A stretch of DNA of 64,000 nt from Leifsonia shinshuensis (GTDB lineage: Bacteria > Actinomycetota > Actinomycetes > Actinomycetales > Microbacteriaceae), in contig NZ_JAVDVK010000001.1 in NCBI RefSeq assembly GCF_031456835.1, positions 744,001 to 808,000 of the forward strand, written 5' to 3'. Made by a program: the position numbers and the translations under genes. Within the stretch, counting starts at the first letter, position 1, and each line of letters opens with the position of its first letter. The notes under the pieces were generated by a model. That model did no database searches, was not told the origin of the DNA, and was given only the letters and a program-made list of their open reading frames with translations. Positions 54,375 to 62,213 of the stretch are shown here, piece after piece.

Positions 54375-54836
54375 GTGAGCATCGAGATCAACAACGAGTC
54401 GACCATCGAGGTCGACGAGGCCGCCCTGCAGCGGCTGGCGACCTACGCCTTCGACATCCTGCACGTGCACCCGGATGCGGAGCTCGCGATCGTGCTGGTC
54501 GACGAGGCTGCAATGGAGCAGCTCCACGTGCAGTGGATGGACGAGCCGGGTCCCACCGACGTCCTCAGCTTCCCGATGGACGAGCTTCGCCCGGGCACCG
54601 AGGAGGAGCCCTCGCCGGCCGGTCTCCTCGGCGACGTCGTGCTCTGCCCGCAGGTCGCCCAGGTGCAGGCCGAGACGGCCGGTCACTCCCTGATGGACGA
54701 GCTGCTCCTGCTCACCACGCACGGCATCCTGCACCTGCTCGGCTTCGACCACGCCGAGCCGGCGGAGGAGCGCGAGATGTTCGCGATCCAGCGCGACATC
54801 CTCGTGGGCTTCGCCCGTTACGACCGACAGCGTTAG
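54375..54836 (+). CDS. ybeY: Endoribonuclease YbeY
   Basis: Metal-dependent RNase of 153 residues for 16S rRNA 3' end maturation and 70S quality control. The zinc motif [11 protein letters not shown] provides His116, His120 and His126. The GTG start is 7 bp after phoH. It is part of the phoH-ybeY-CNNM-era string. Confidence 0.95.
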   Translation: MSIEINNESTIEVDEAALQRLATYAFDILHVHPDAELAIVLVDEAAMEQLHVQWMDEPGPTDVLSFPMDELRPGTEEEPSPAGLLGDVVLCPQVAQVQAETAGHSLMDELLLLTTHGILHLLGFDHAEPAEEREMFAIQRDILVGFARYDRQR

Positions 54837-54844
54837 GGGGCGGG

Positions 54845-56290
54845 ATGCTGCAGGCGCTCTTCTTCGTCGTCGCGTTCCTGCTCGTGGCCTTCGGCGGCCT
54901 CATGGCGGCCGTCGACTCCGCCCTCGCGGTGCAGTCGCGCGGCGACATCGCCGACCTGGCGGAGACATCGCGCGCCAAGAAGTCGCTGCGATCCATCGCG
55001 GAGGACCCCGGGGCGTACCTCAACGCCGTCAGCTTCACGCGCCTGCTGGCGGAGACGACCGCCGCCGTGCTCGTCACCCTCGCGTTCGAGCAGATCTTCG
55101 CCGAGTGGTGGGTGTCGCTCATCCTCGCCGCCCTCATCATGACCGCCGTGTCGTTCGTGCTCGTCGGCGTCAGCCCGCGGAGCGTCGGCCGGGCGAACTC
55201 CACCCTCCTGCTGCGGCTCACGGCGCCCCTCGTGCGGTTCGTGCGCGTGGTGCTCGGCCCGATCCCCGGAGGGCTGGTGGCGCTCGGCAACCGCGTCACG
55301 CCGTCCCGCGCCCGGTCGGCCCCGGTCACCAGCGAGGAGCAGCTGCTCTCGATCGTGGACGAGGCGACCGAGTTCGACGTGCTCGAGGAGGACGACCGCG
55401 AGCTGATCCACTCCATCTTCGAGTTCAACGAGACCGTCGTGCGCGAGGTGATGATCCCGCGCACCGACATGATCACCGTCGACGCGACCGCCGGCCTCGG
55501 CACGGCGATGGGGCTCTTCTTCTCCACCGGCGTCTCGCGCATGCCCGTGATCGACGGCGGCGACCCGGACGAGGTGGTCGGCATCCTGTACCTGCGGGAC
55601 GCCGCCAAGCTGAGCTTCGAGCGCCCCCTCGGCGCCGACGAGCTGACGGTCCGCGACCTCGCCCGGCCGGCCCTGTTCGTACCCGAATCGCAGAAGGCGG
55701 ATGCGCTGCTCGCGCAGATGCAGCGCGAGTCGAACCACCTGGCGATGGTGGTGGACGAGTACGGCGGCATCGCCGGGCTGGTCACGCTCGAAGACCTCAT
55801 CGAGGAACTGGTCGGCGACATCTCGGACGAGTACGACCACGAGGTCGCGCTCATCCAGCCGCTCGGCGAGGGACGCTACCGCATCGCGACGCGCCTGCCC
55901 ATCGACGACCTGGGCGAGCTGTTCGACCTGGAGATCGAGGACGAGGACGTGGACAGCGTCGGCGGCCTCGTCACCAAGGCGCTGGGGCGGCTGCCCGAAG
56001 TCGGCTCGACCGTGAACGTGCACGGGCTCCGCTTCACGGTCGACCGCATCGAGGGCAAGCACAAGCACGTCGCCTCGGTGCTGGTCGAACGGGACGTGGC
56101 GCTGCTGCCGGAACCCGACGGCGGGCACGTCCCCATGCCGAAGGACGAAGACCGACCCGACCGGCACGCATCAGAGCGGCGCGCGTCAGAGCGGCACGCA
56201 TCAGAGCGGCACGCGTCAGAGCGGCACCAGACCGAGCGGCAGACCGCCCGCACCGACCACCGTCACACCGCGCAGGAGACCAGATCGTGA
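54845..56290 (+). CDS. CNNM/CorC-type transporter with CBS pair and repeat tail
   Basis: Protein of 481 residues. DUF21/CNNM membrane domain (about 1-170), a CBS pair (about 195-330; VREVMIPRTDM, then LAMVVDEYGGIAGLVTLEDLIEELVGDI) and the CorC_HlyC C-terminal domain (about 345-425). Such proteins export Mg2+ or Co2+. After residue ~438 the tail is hydrophilic with four RHASE-type pentapeptides encoded by a 15-bp tandem repeat. The ATG is preceded by GGGGG and lies 8 bp after ybeY. It overlaps era by GTGA. Confidence 0.92.
   Translation: MLQALFFVVAFLLVAFGGLMAAVDSALAVQSRGDIADLAETSRAKKSLRSIAEDPGAYLNAVSFTRLLAETTAAVLVTLAFEQIFAEWWVSLILAALIMTAVSFVLVGVSPRSVGRANSTLLLRLTAPLVRFVRVVLGPIPGGLVALGNRVTPSRARSAPVTSEEQLLSIVDEATEFDVLEEDDRELIHSIFEFNETVVREVMIPRTDMITVDATAGLGTAMGLFFSTGVSRMPVIDGGDPDEVVGILYLRDAAKLSFERPLGADELTVRDLARPALFVPESQKADALLAQMQRESNHLAMVVDEYGGIAGLVTLEDLIEELVGDISDEYDHEVALIQPLGEGRYRIATRLPIDDLGELFDLEIEDEDVDSVGGLVTKALGRLPEVGSTVNVHGLRFTVDRIEGKHKHVASVLVERDVALLPEPDGGHVPMPKDEDRPDRHASERRASERHASERHASERHQTERQTARTDHRHTAQETRS
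56162..56236. repeat. 15-bp tandem repeat coding RHASE units
   Basis: Four units of CGGCACGCATCAGAG (56162, 56177, 56192, 56207; differences at one to three bases) and a degenerate fifth at 56222. Units alternate between GCA and GCG for Ala. The unit keeps the reading frame, so copy changes would lengthen or shorten the protein tail. Confidence 0.9.
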
Positions 56291-57180
56291 CCGAGTACCA
56301 CGCCGGATTCGTCTCGTTCGTCGGCCGCCCCAACGTGGGCAAGTCGACGCTGACCAACGCCCTGGTGGGTGAGAAGGTGGCGATCACCAGCTCCAAGCCG
56401 CAGACCACGCGCCGGGCGATCCGGGGGATCGTGCACCAGAAGGACGGCCAGCTCATCCTGGTCGACACCCCGGGCATCCACCGCCCCCGCACCCTGCTCG
56501 GCGAGCGTCTCAACACGCTCGTGCAGTCGACGCTCGGCGACGTCGACGTGATCGGCTTCTGCGTGCCGGCCGACGAGAAGATCGGCCCGGGCGACCGCTT
56601 CATCAACGACCAGCTCGACGAGTACCCGCGCGCCAAGAAGGTGGCCATCGTCACCAAGGTGGACGCGGTGGGCAAGGCCCAGGTCGCCGAGCAGCTCCTC
56701 GCCGTGTCCGCCCTGCGCGAGTGGGAGGCGATCGTGCCCGTTTCCGCCGTCAGCCACATCCAGCTGGAGACGTTGACCTCGGAGCTCATGAAGCTGCTCC
56801 CGACGTCGCCCGCGCCGCTGTACCCGGACGAGGCCACCACCGACGAGGGCCTCGAGGACCGCATCTCCGAACTGATCCGCGAGGCCGTGCTCGAGGGCGT
56901 CGAGGACGAGCTCCCGCACTCGCTCGCGGTCACCATCGACGACATCGTCGAGCGCGACGACAAAGACCTGGTGGAGATCTACGCGAACCTCTTCGTGGAG
57001 CGCGACAGCCAGAAGGCGATCGTCATCGGCAAGGGCGGCAGCCGCATCCGCGATGTCGGCGCCGCCGCCCGCGCACCCATCGAGCAGCTGATGGGCCGCC
57101 ACGTGTTCCTGTCGATCCGCGTCAAGGTCGCGAAGGACTGGCAGCGCGACCCGAAGCAGCTGGGGCGCCTCGGCTTCTGA
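56287..57180 (+). CDS. era: GTPase Era
   Basis: Protein of 297 residues. G1 is GRPNVGKS (13-20), G3 DTPGI, G4 TKVD, and the C-terminal KH domain has VIGKGGSRIRDVG. It binds the 3' end of 16S rRNA during 30S assembly. The GTG start overlaps the CNNM stop. It ends the conserved string; GGCGGCGG (57181-57188) can pair with CCGCCGCC (57223-57230) across a long loop as a weak terminator. Confidence 0.96.
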   Translation: MTEYHAGFVSFVGRPNVGKSTLTNALVGEKVAITSSKPQTTRRAIRGIVHQKDGQLILVDTPGIHRPRTLLGERLNTLVQSTLGDVDVIGFCVPADEKIGPGDRFINDQLDEYPRAKKVAIVTKVDAVGKAQVAEQLLAVSALREWEAIVPVSAVSHIQLETLTSELMKLLPTSPAPLYPDEATTDEGLEDRISELIREAVLEGVEDELPHSLAVTIDDIVERDDKDLVEIYANLFVERDSQKAIVIGKGGSRIRDVGAAARAPIEQLMGRHVFLSIRVKVAKDWQRDPKQLGRLGF

Positions 57181-57259
57181 GGCGGCGGCCGAGCGCAGCG
57201 CCCGTACATCCCGAGGATGATTCCGCCGCCCGGATGCCCGAAGCCGGAGGGACGGACTC

Positions 57260-57265
57260 TACGGT
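57260..57265 (+). promoter_or_regulatory. -10 box of the histidine kinase gene (leaderless)
   Basis: TACGGT ends 6 nt before the ATG at 57272. Confidence 0.55.
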
Positions 57266-57271
57266 AGAAGC

Positions 57272-59137
57272 ATGCCCTCCCGCCGCCGACTCCTGAGCGC
57301 GCTGGCCCCGTACCGCTGGGTGCTGGAGCCCGCGCTGGCCGTCGCGCTGTTCGGGGCGTGGTTCGTCACCGGGCTGCCGTTCGAGCTCGCGGCGGCGCTC
57401 GCGCTCGTGTTCTACTGCGGGGCGGTCGCGCTGTCGCGCATCCTGCCGGCCGTGTCGCTCGCGCTGGTGTGGGTGGCGGTGCTACTGGAGCTGACGGAGC
57501 AGGAGTCCGCGCACGGCGCGTTCCGCGTGATCGCGGCGATCGCCGTGGTGACCGCGCTGGTGGGCGTCGCCGCGCACAGCGGCCGCGTGCTGCGCTGGGT
57601 CGACTTCGCGTCGGCCATCCTGCTCGCCCCGGCGATGGCGTACCTGTTCACGGTGCGCGGCGAGCTCAAGTTCCCGCAGTTCGGTCCCGTGATCGGCGGG
57701 TATTACACCAGCCAGGGGATCGGCTTCCTGCTGATGAGCCTGCTGCTCGCGGTGATCTTCGTCGCCGGCTGGCTGCTCGGGTTCCTGGTCGCCCGGCAGC
57801 GTGCCGCGCAGGCCGGGCCCGGCTCCGACGGTTCGTCGGTGCTGGTGTGGCTGGCGTCCAGCGGAGGGGCGGAGGTCGCGGAGGACGACCCGGACCGTGC
57901 CCAGCTGGTGCGGCGGCTGACGCGCACCCAGCTGACGGCGGACATCATCGGCGCGGTCGTGTTCGAGGTGTTCTGCCTCATCGTGGGTGAGCAGGACCGC
58001 ACGGCGTTCGTCGTGATCACCGTCTTCGCGGTGGCCGTCGCCCTGCGCCGCATGTCGCCGGCGGTGGCGCTCTCCCTGGCGTGGCTGGCGGCGGTCGTGC
58101 AGATGACGACCGGCCACAGCATCCTGGTCAGCGACCTCGGCGTGCTCATCGTGCTCTACGCGACCGCGGCCTACGGCGACCGGATCGTGCGGGCCGCCGG
58201 TCTCATCTCCGCCGGTCTCGGCGCCCTCGTCGCTGCCCTCTATCTGACGGTGACGGCGGCCGTCGCCCAGGGGTACTACGACCTGCTGTCGAGCGCCATC
58301 GCGAGCGTCGCGCTGCAGTTCGCGTTCCTGTTCGTGGTCAGCGTGACGGTGCTCGGGCTGTCCTGGGTGCTCGGCCTGCTGGTGCGCACCTGGCGGAACG
58401 CCCGGGTCGCGCGACGCGCGCGGCAGGCGGCAGAACTCGACCGCGACCGCGCCGTCGAGGATGTCGTGGTCGAGCAGGAGCGCACCCGCATCGCGCGGGA
58501 CATGCACGACGTGGTCGCCCACTCGCTCGCGGTCGTCATCGCGCAGGCGGACGGCGCGCGCTACGCCCGGCACTCCGATCCGGATGCCGTGGACGAGGCC
58601 CTCAGCACGATCGCCTCCACCGCGCGCTCCGCCCTCGGCGACGTCCGCGTGCTGCTCGCCGAGCTGCGGCAGTCGCATCCCGCCGACTCTGCTGGCGGCG
58701 CGTCCGGGCACGACGGCCCGCAGCCGTCGCTCGCGGACCTCGACCAGACCGTCGAGCACATCCGCTCGGCGGGCCTCGACGTGACCCTCGAGCGCACCAC
58801 GACCGGGGAGGCGCTCGGATCGGCGCAGCAGCTGGCCGCCTTCCGCATCGTGCAGGAGGCGCTCACCAACGCCCTGCGCCACGGCGACACCGCGCATTCC
58901 GCGAGCGTCGTGCTCGCCGACGCCCCGGAGGAACGGGGTCCCGGGCTCATCATCACCGTGAGGAACACCATGAGAGACACCACCGTCGAACCGACCACCA
59001 CCGGCTCGTTGTCACGCATCGGCCACGGCCTGCCCGGGATGCGCGAGCGCGCCTCCCTCGCCGGCGGCTCGCTGACCGCCGGACCCGACGGGCAGCAGTT
59101 CGTCGTGTCGGCGTTCCTCCCGGGGGCGGCCGCATGA
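57272..59137 (+). CDS. Sensor histidine kinase (NarL-type partner) with duplicated membrane sensor
   Basis: Protein of 621 residues. About twelve membrane helices fill residues 10-375; the two halves resemble each other at an offset near 200 (for example SRILPAVSLALVWVAVLLEL near 55 and RRMSPAVALSLAWLAAVVQM near 258), indicating internal duplication. The HisKA_3 box is RIARDMHDVVAHSLAVV with phospho-acceptor His412. The ATPase part has EALTNALRHG and GHGLPGMRERA. It overlaps the response regulator gene (ATGA). The signal is unknown; the downstream ABC transporter suggests envelope stress or a toxic peptide. Confidence 0.9.
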   Translation: MPSRRRLLSALAPYRWVLEPALAVALFGAWFVTGLPFELAAALALVFYCGAVALSRILPAVSLALVWVAVLLELTEQESAHGAFRVIAAIAVVTALVGVAAHSGRVLRWVDFASAILLAPAMAYLFTVRGELKFPQFGPVIGGYYTSQGIGFLLMSLLLAVIFVAGWLLGFLVARQRAAQAGPGSDGSSVLVWLASSGGAEVAEDDPDRAQLVRRLTRTQLTADIIGAVVFEVFCLIVGEQDRTAFVVITVFAVAVALRRMSPAVALSLAWLAAVVQMTTGHSILVSDLGVLIVLYATAAYGDRIVRAAGLISAGLGALVAALYLTVTAAVAQGYYDLLSSAIASVALQFAFLFVVSVTVLGLSWVLGLLVRTWRNARVARRARQAAELDRDRAVEDVVVEQERTRIARDMHDVVAHSLAVVIAQADGARYARHSDPDAVDEALSTIASTARSALGDVRVLLAELRQSHPADSAGGASGHDGPQPSLADLDQTVEHIRSAGLDVTLERTTTGEALGSAQQLAAFRIVQEALTNALRHGDTAHSASVVLADAPEERGPGLIITVRNTMRDTTVEPTTTGSLSRIGHGLPGMRERASLAGGSLTAGPDGQQFVVSAFLPGAAA

Positions 59138-59823
59138 CCGGGACGGACGTGGGCACCCGCATCCGGGTGCTGCTGGTGGACGACCAGCCGCTGTTCCGCG
59201 CCGGGGTGCGGATGCTGCTGGGATCGCAGGAGGACCTGGAGTTCGCCGGCGAGGCCGGGAACGGACAGGAGGGTGTGCGGCTCGCCGCGGAGACGCGTCC
59301 CGACGTCGTGCTGATGGACATCCGGATGCCCGTCATGGACGGCATCGCGGCCACGAGCGCCATCATCGCCGACGCCGAGCGCGCGGGCCGGACGCCGCCG
59401 CGGATCGTCGTGCTCACCACCTTCGACCTCGACGAGGCGGCCGCACGGGCGATCCGGGGCGGCGCGAGCGGGTTCGTGCTCAAGGACGCGGAGCCGGAGT
59501 TCCTGCTCGCCGCCATCCGGACGGTCCACGCGGGCAGCGCCGTGATCGCCGCCGGCGCGACGCGCGAGCTGTTCGAGTACTTCTCGTCCGCCCAGCCGAC
59601 CAGGCCGGAGCCGCCGGAGTTCGCGTCCCTCACCTCGCGTGAGCGCGAGATCTTCGTGCTCGCCGCCCGCGGGCTCAGCAACGCCGAGATCGCCGGGTCG
59701 GAGTTCCTCAGCGAGGCGACCGTGAAGACGCACATCTCGCGCATCCTCGCCAAACTGGGGCTGCGCGACCGCGTGCAGATGGTCGTCTACGCCTTCGAGC
59801 ACGGTCTGACCGCGGCGGAGTAG
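59134..59823 (+). CDS. NarL/LuxR family response regulator
   Basis: Protein of 229 residues. The receiver domain has the acidic pair VDDQ near 16 and phospho-acceptor Asp62 (VLMDIRMPVMDG), with Thr in VLTTFD and Lys in FVLKDAEP. The C-terminal HTH is LTSREREIFVLAARGLSNAEIA ... SEATVKTHISRIL, with a two-residue insertion (GSEF) before the recognition helix. It is co-translated with the kinase and probably controls the ABC transporter genes that follow. Confidence 0.93.
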   Translation: MTGTDVGTRIRVLLVDDQPLFRAGVRMLLGSQEDLEFAGEAGNGQEGVRLAAETRPDVVLMDIRMPVMDGIAATSAIIADAERAGRTPPRIVVLTTFDLDEAAARAIRGGASGFVLKDAEPEFLLAAIRTVHAGSAVIAAGATRELFEYFSSAQPTRPEPPEFASLTSREREIFVLAARGLSNAEIAGSEFLSEATVKTHISRILAKLGLRDRVQMVVYAFEHGLTAAE

Positions 59824-59856
59824 CCCTCGGAGAACGCCCGCGCCGGGTCCGCGTCA

Positions 59857-59869
59857 TCCTCAGGGAGGA
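59857..59869. promoter_or_regulatory. Candidate response-regulator operator
   Basis: TCCTC-AGG-GAGGA is a 13-bp dyad 46 bp before the -10 of the ABC transporter operon, where an activator would bind. A second dyad, GGATCGG/CCGATCC (59874-59880 with 59889-59895), follows near the -35. Confidence 0.4.
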
Positions 59870-59915
59870 CACAGGATCGGCCCGCCGCCCGATCCGCCGC
59901 ACCGGGCCCGCTCCC

Positions 59916-59921
59916 TAGCGT
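59916..59921 (+). promoter_or_regulatory. -10 box of the ABC ATPase gene (leaderless)
   Basis: TAGCGT ends 7 nt before the ATG at 59929. Confidence 0.6.
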
Positions 59922-59928
59922 TGAAGGC

Positions 59929-60684
59929 ATGGAGCTGACTCTCACCGGAACGGTGGCGCGCGTCGAAGCGGCCACGAAGACCTACGGCAGCGGGGCCGGG
60001 CGCGTGAACGCGCTCGATGACGTCACCATCGGCATCCCCGCCGCCGCCTTCACCGCGATCATGGGCCCGAGCGGCTCGGGAAAGTCCACGCTGATGCACG
60101 TGATGGCCGGCCTCGACTCGGTGACGAGCGGCCGCGTGTTCCTCGGGGACACCGAGATCACGCACCTGGGGGATGCGGAGCTGACGCTGCTGCGGCGCCG
60201 CCGCGTCGGGTTCGTCTTCCAGTCGTTCAACCTGGTGCCCACGCTGGATGTGCGGGGCAACATCCTGCTGCCCTTCGAGCTCGACGGGCGCAAGCCCACG
60301 CGCACCCAGATGGAGTGGATCGACCACCTCATCGACACGCTGGGCCTGCGCGGTCGGCTGACCCACCGCCCGCACGAGCTCTCCGGCGGGCAGCAGCAGC
60401 GGGCGGCCATCGTGCGCGCACTCGCCACGCGCCCGGACCTCGTCTTCGCGGACGAGCCGACCGGCAACCTCGACTCGCGCACCGGACGCGAGGTGCTCGG
60501 CGTGCTGCAGGAGGCGGCGCGCACGTTCGGCCAGAGCATCGCCATAGTCACCCACGACCCGGTCGCCGCCAGCTTCGCCGACCACATCGTGTTCCTCGCG
60601 GACGGCCGCGTCGTCGCCGAGCGTCCCGCATCGAGCGCCGAGGAGATCTCCTCGTTCATGCTCGGGATGGAGGCGGGCGCGTGA
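59929..60684 (+). CDS. MacB/LolD-type ABC transporter ATP-binding protein
   Basis: ATPase of 251 residues: Walker A GPSGSGKSTLMHVMAGLD, Q-loop FQSFNLVPT, signature LSGGQQQRAAIVRAL, Walker B LVFADEPTGNLDSR, switch VTHDP. The DEPTGNLD sequence is typical of MacB/BceA/LolD ATPases, which act by mechanotransmission rather than classical transport. It overlaps the FtsX-type permease (GTGA). With the adjacent two-component system it resembles antimicrobial-peptide or envelope-stress modules. Confidence 0.93.
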   Translation: MELTLTGTVARVEAATKTYGSGAGRVNALDDVTIGIPAAAFTAIMGPSGSGKSTLMHVMAGLDSVTSGRVFLGDTEITHLGDAELTLLRRRRVGFVFQSFNLVPTLDVRGNILLPFELDGRKPTRTQMEWIDHLIDTLGLRGRLTHRPHELSGGQQQRAAIVRALATRPDLVFADEPTGNLDSRTGREVLGVLQEAARTFGQSIAIVTHDPVAASFADHIVFLADGRVVAERPASSAEEISSFMLGMEAGA

Positions 60685-62126
60685 GCCGGCCCTTCTCCGC
60701 CTTCCGCGCGAACGCCCGCGACCACCGCGCCGGCCTCCTGGTCGCCGCCCTGAGCGCGGCGTTCGGGGTCGCCCTGGTCGGCGGCGTGAACGTGCTCGGC
60801 GCCTACATCGGCGGATCGGCCATGGGGGAGCACGGGAGCGTGCAGCTCGCGATCACCGTGGTGGCCGGGATCTTCTTCGTCGTGGCCGTGTACGTCGGCG
60901 CGATCGTGACCACCAACACCTTCGCCACGGTGATCGCCGGACGCACCCGGACGATCGCCCTCCTGCGGCTCATCGGGTCGAGCGCACGTGCGCAGCGCCG
61001 CTCGGTGGCCGGGGAAGGGTTCGCCGTCGGCCTGCTCGGGTCCGTGCTGGGCGGAGCGGCGGCGGCCGTCCTGGCCCTCGTGGCGGTCCGCGCGCTGGTC
61101 CTCACCGGCGTGCTGCCCGACGCCCTCTACCCGGTGCTGTCGTGGACGATGATCCCGCCGGCCGCGATCGTCGTGCTGACCACCTGGCTGGCCTCCTGGG
61201 TCGGCAGCCGCCGGGTGCTCGCCGTCACGCCCATCCAGGCGCTCGGCGCGGCGCAGGAGCGGCCGGCCGCCGCGGTGCGCAGCCGCGGGCGGCTCGCGGT
61301 CTCCGTCATGCTCATCGTGGCCGGTGGCGGACTGCTGACCCTGGGTCTCCTGCTCGGCCTCGGCGTGCTCGCCGGGCTCGGTGCGACCCTCGCCACCCTG
61401 TCGCCGTACGGAGTGCTCGTCGCGATGCTCGGCGGCATCCTCTCGTTCACCGGGATCGTGCTCGCGGCGCCGTTCTTCCTGCCGGGCGTGCTGCGCGCGG
61501 TCGGGCTGCTCGTGGGGCGCGGCGCCGCCGGCCGCCTCGCGGCGGCCAACGCGGTGCGCAACCCCGAACGCAGCTCGCGCACCGGGATCGGCCTCGTGAT
61601 CGGCGTGACGCTCATCACGATGTTCGTGGTCGCGGCGTCGAGCTGGCAGCAGCTGATCCACGAGGCGGCCGCCCAGGAGCCGGGGATGTACGAGGGCGCC
61701 GACGGAGTGATCGGCGGCACGCTGGCCGTGTTCACGGTGCTGGTCGGCTTCTCCGCCGTCATCGCCGCGTGCGGCGTCGTCAACACCCTGTCGCTGAGCG
61801 TGCTCCAGCGTGCTCGCGAGCTCGGGCTGCTGCGCGCACTGGGCTTCAGCGCCGCCCAGGTGCGACGGATGATCCTGACGGAGAGCGCGCAGCTGACCGT
61901 CGCCTCGGTGCTCACCGGCCTGGTGCTCGGCACGTTGTATGGGTGGATCGGCGCGCAGTCGCTGCTCGGGACGATCCCCGGCGGCGGCTTGCTGGCGCCC
62001 GCACTCCCGTGGCCGTTCCTCGCGTCGATCGTCGTCGCCGCGGCGGCCCTCGCCGTGCTGGCGGCGCTGGCGCCGACCCGCCGGGCGACCCGCGTGTCCC
62101 CGGTGGAGGCGCTGGCGGTCGAGTGA
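60681..62126 (+). CDS. FtsX/MacB-type ABC transporter permease
   Basis: Protein of 481 residues from a GTG overlapping the ATPase stop. An N-terminal helix (about 18-40) and a first FtsX-like three-helix block (about 55-180, including RTIALLRLIGSSARAQRRSVAGEG) are followed by a second block at the C-terminus (RARELGLLRALGFSAAQVRRMILTESAQ). No large extracellular MacB domain is present. It probably pulls a lipophilic molecule or peptide from the membrane in an ATP-driven cycle. Confidence 0.9.
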   Translation: MSRPFSAFRANARDHRAGLLVAALSAAFGVALVGGVNVLGAYIGGSAMGEHGSVQLAITVVAGIFFVVAVYVGAIVTTNTFATVIAGRTRTIALLRLIGSSARAQRRSVAGEGFAVGLLGSVLGGAAAAVLALVAVRALVLTGVLPDALYPVLSWTMIPPAAIVVLTTWLASWVGSRRVLAVTPIQALGAAQERPAAAVRSRGRLAVSVMLIVAGGGLLTLGLLLGLGVLAGLGATLATLSPYGVLVAMLGGILSFTGIVLAAPFFLPGVLRAVGLLVGRGAAGRLAAANAVRNPERSSRTGIGLVIGVTLITMFVVAASSWQQLIHEAAAQEPGMYEGADGVIGGTLAVFTVLVGFSAVIAACGVVNTLSLSVLQRARELGLLRALGFSAAQVRRMILTESAQLTVASVLTGLVLGTLYGWIGAQSLLGTIPGGGLLAPALPWPFLASIVVAAAALAVLAALAPTRRATRVSPVEALAVE

Positions 62127-62213
62127 CCGCCGCAGATCGCCGCTGAATGTTGGCTGAACTCTCACAGAGCCTCAGCTATCGGTGAACTGGGCACTGAATA
62201 ATCGAACCCGGCC

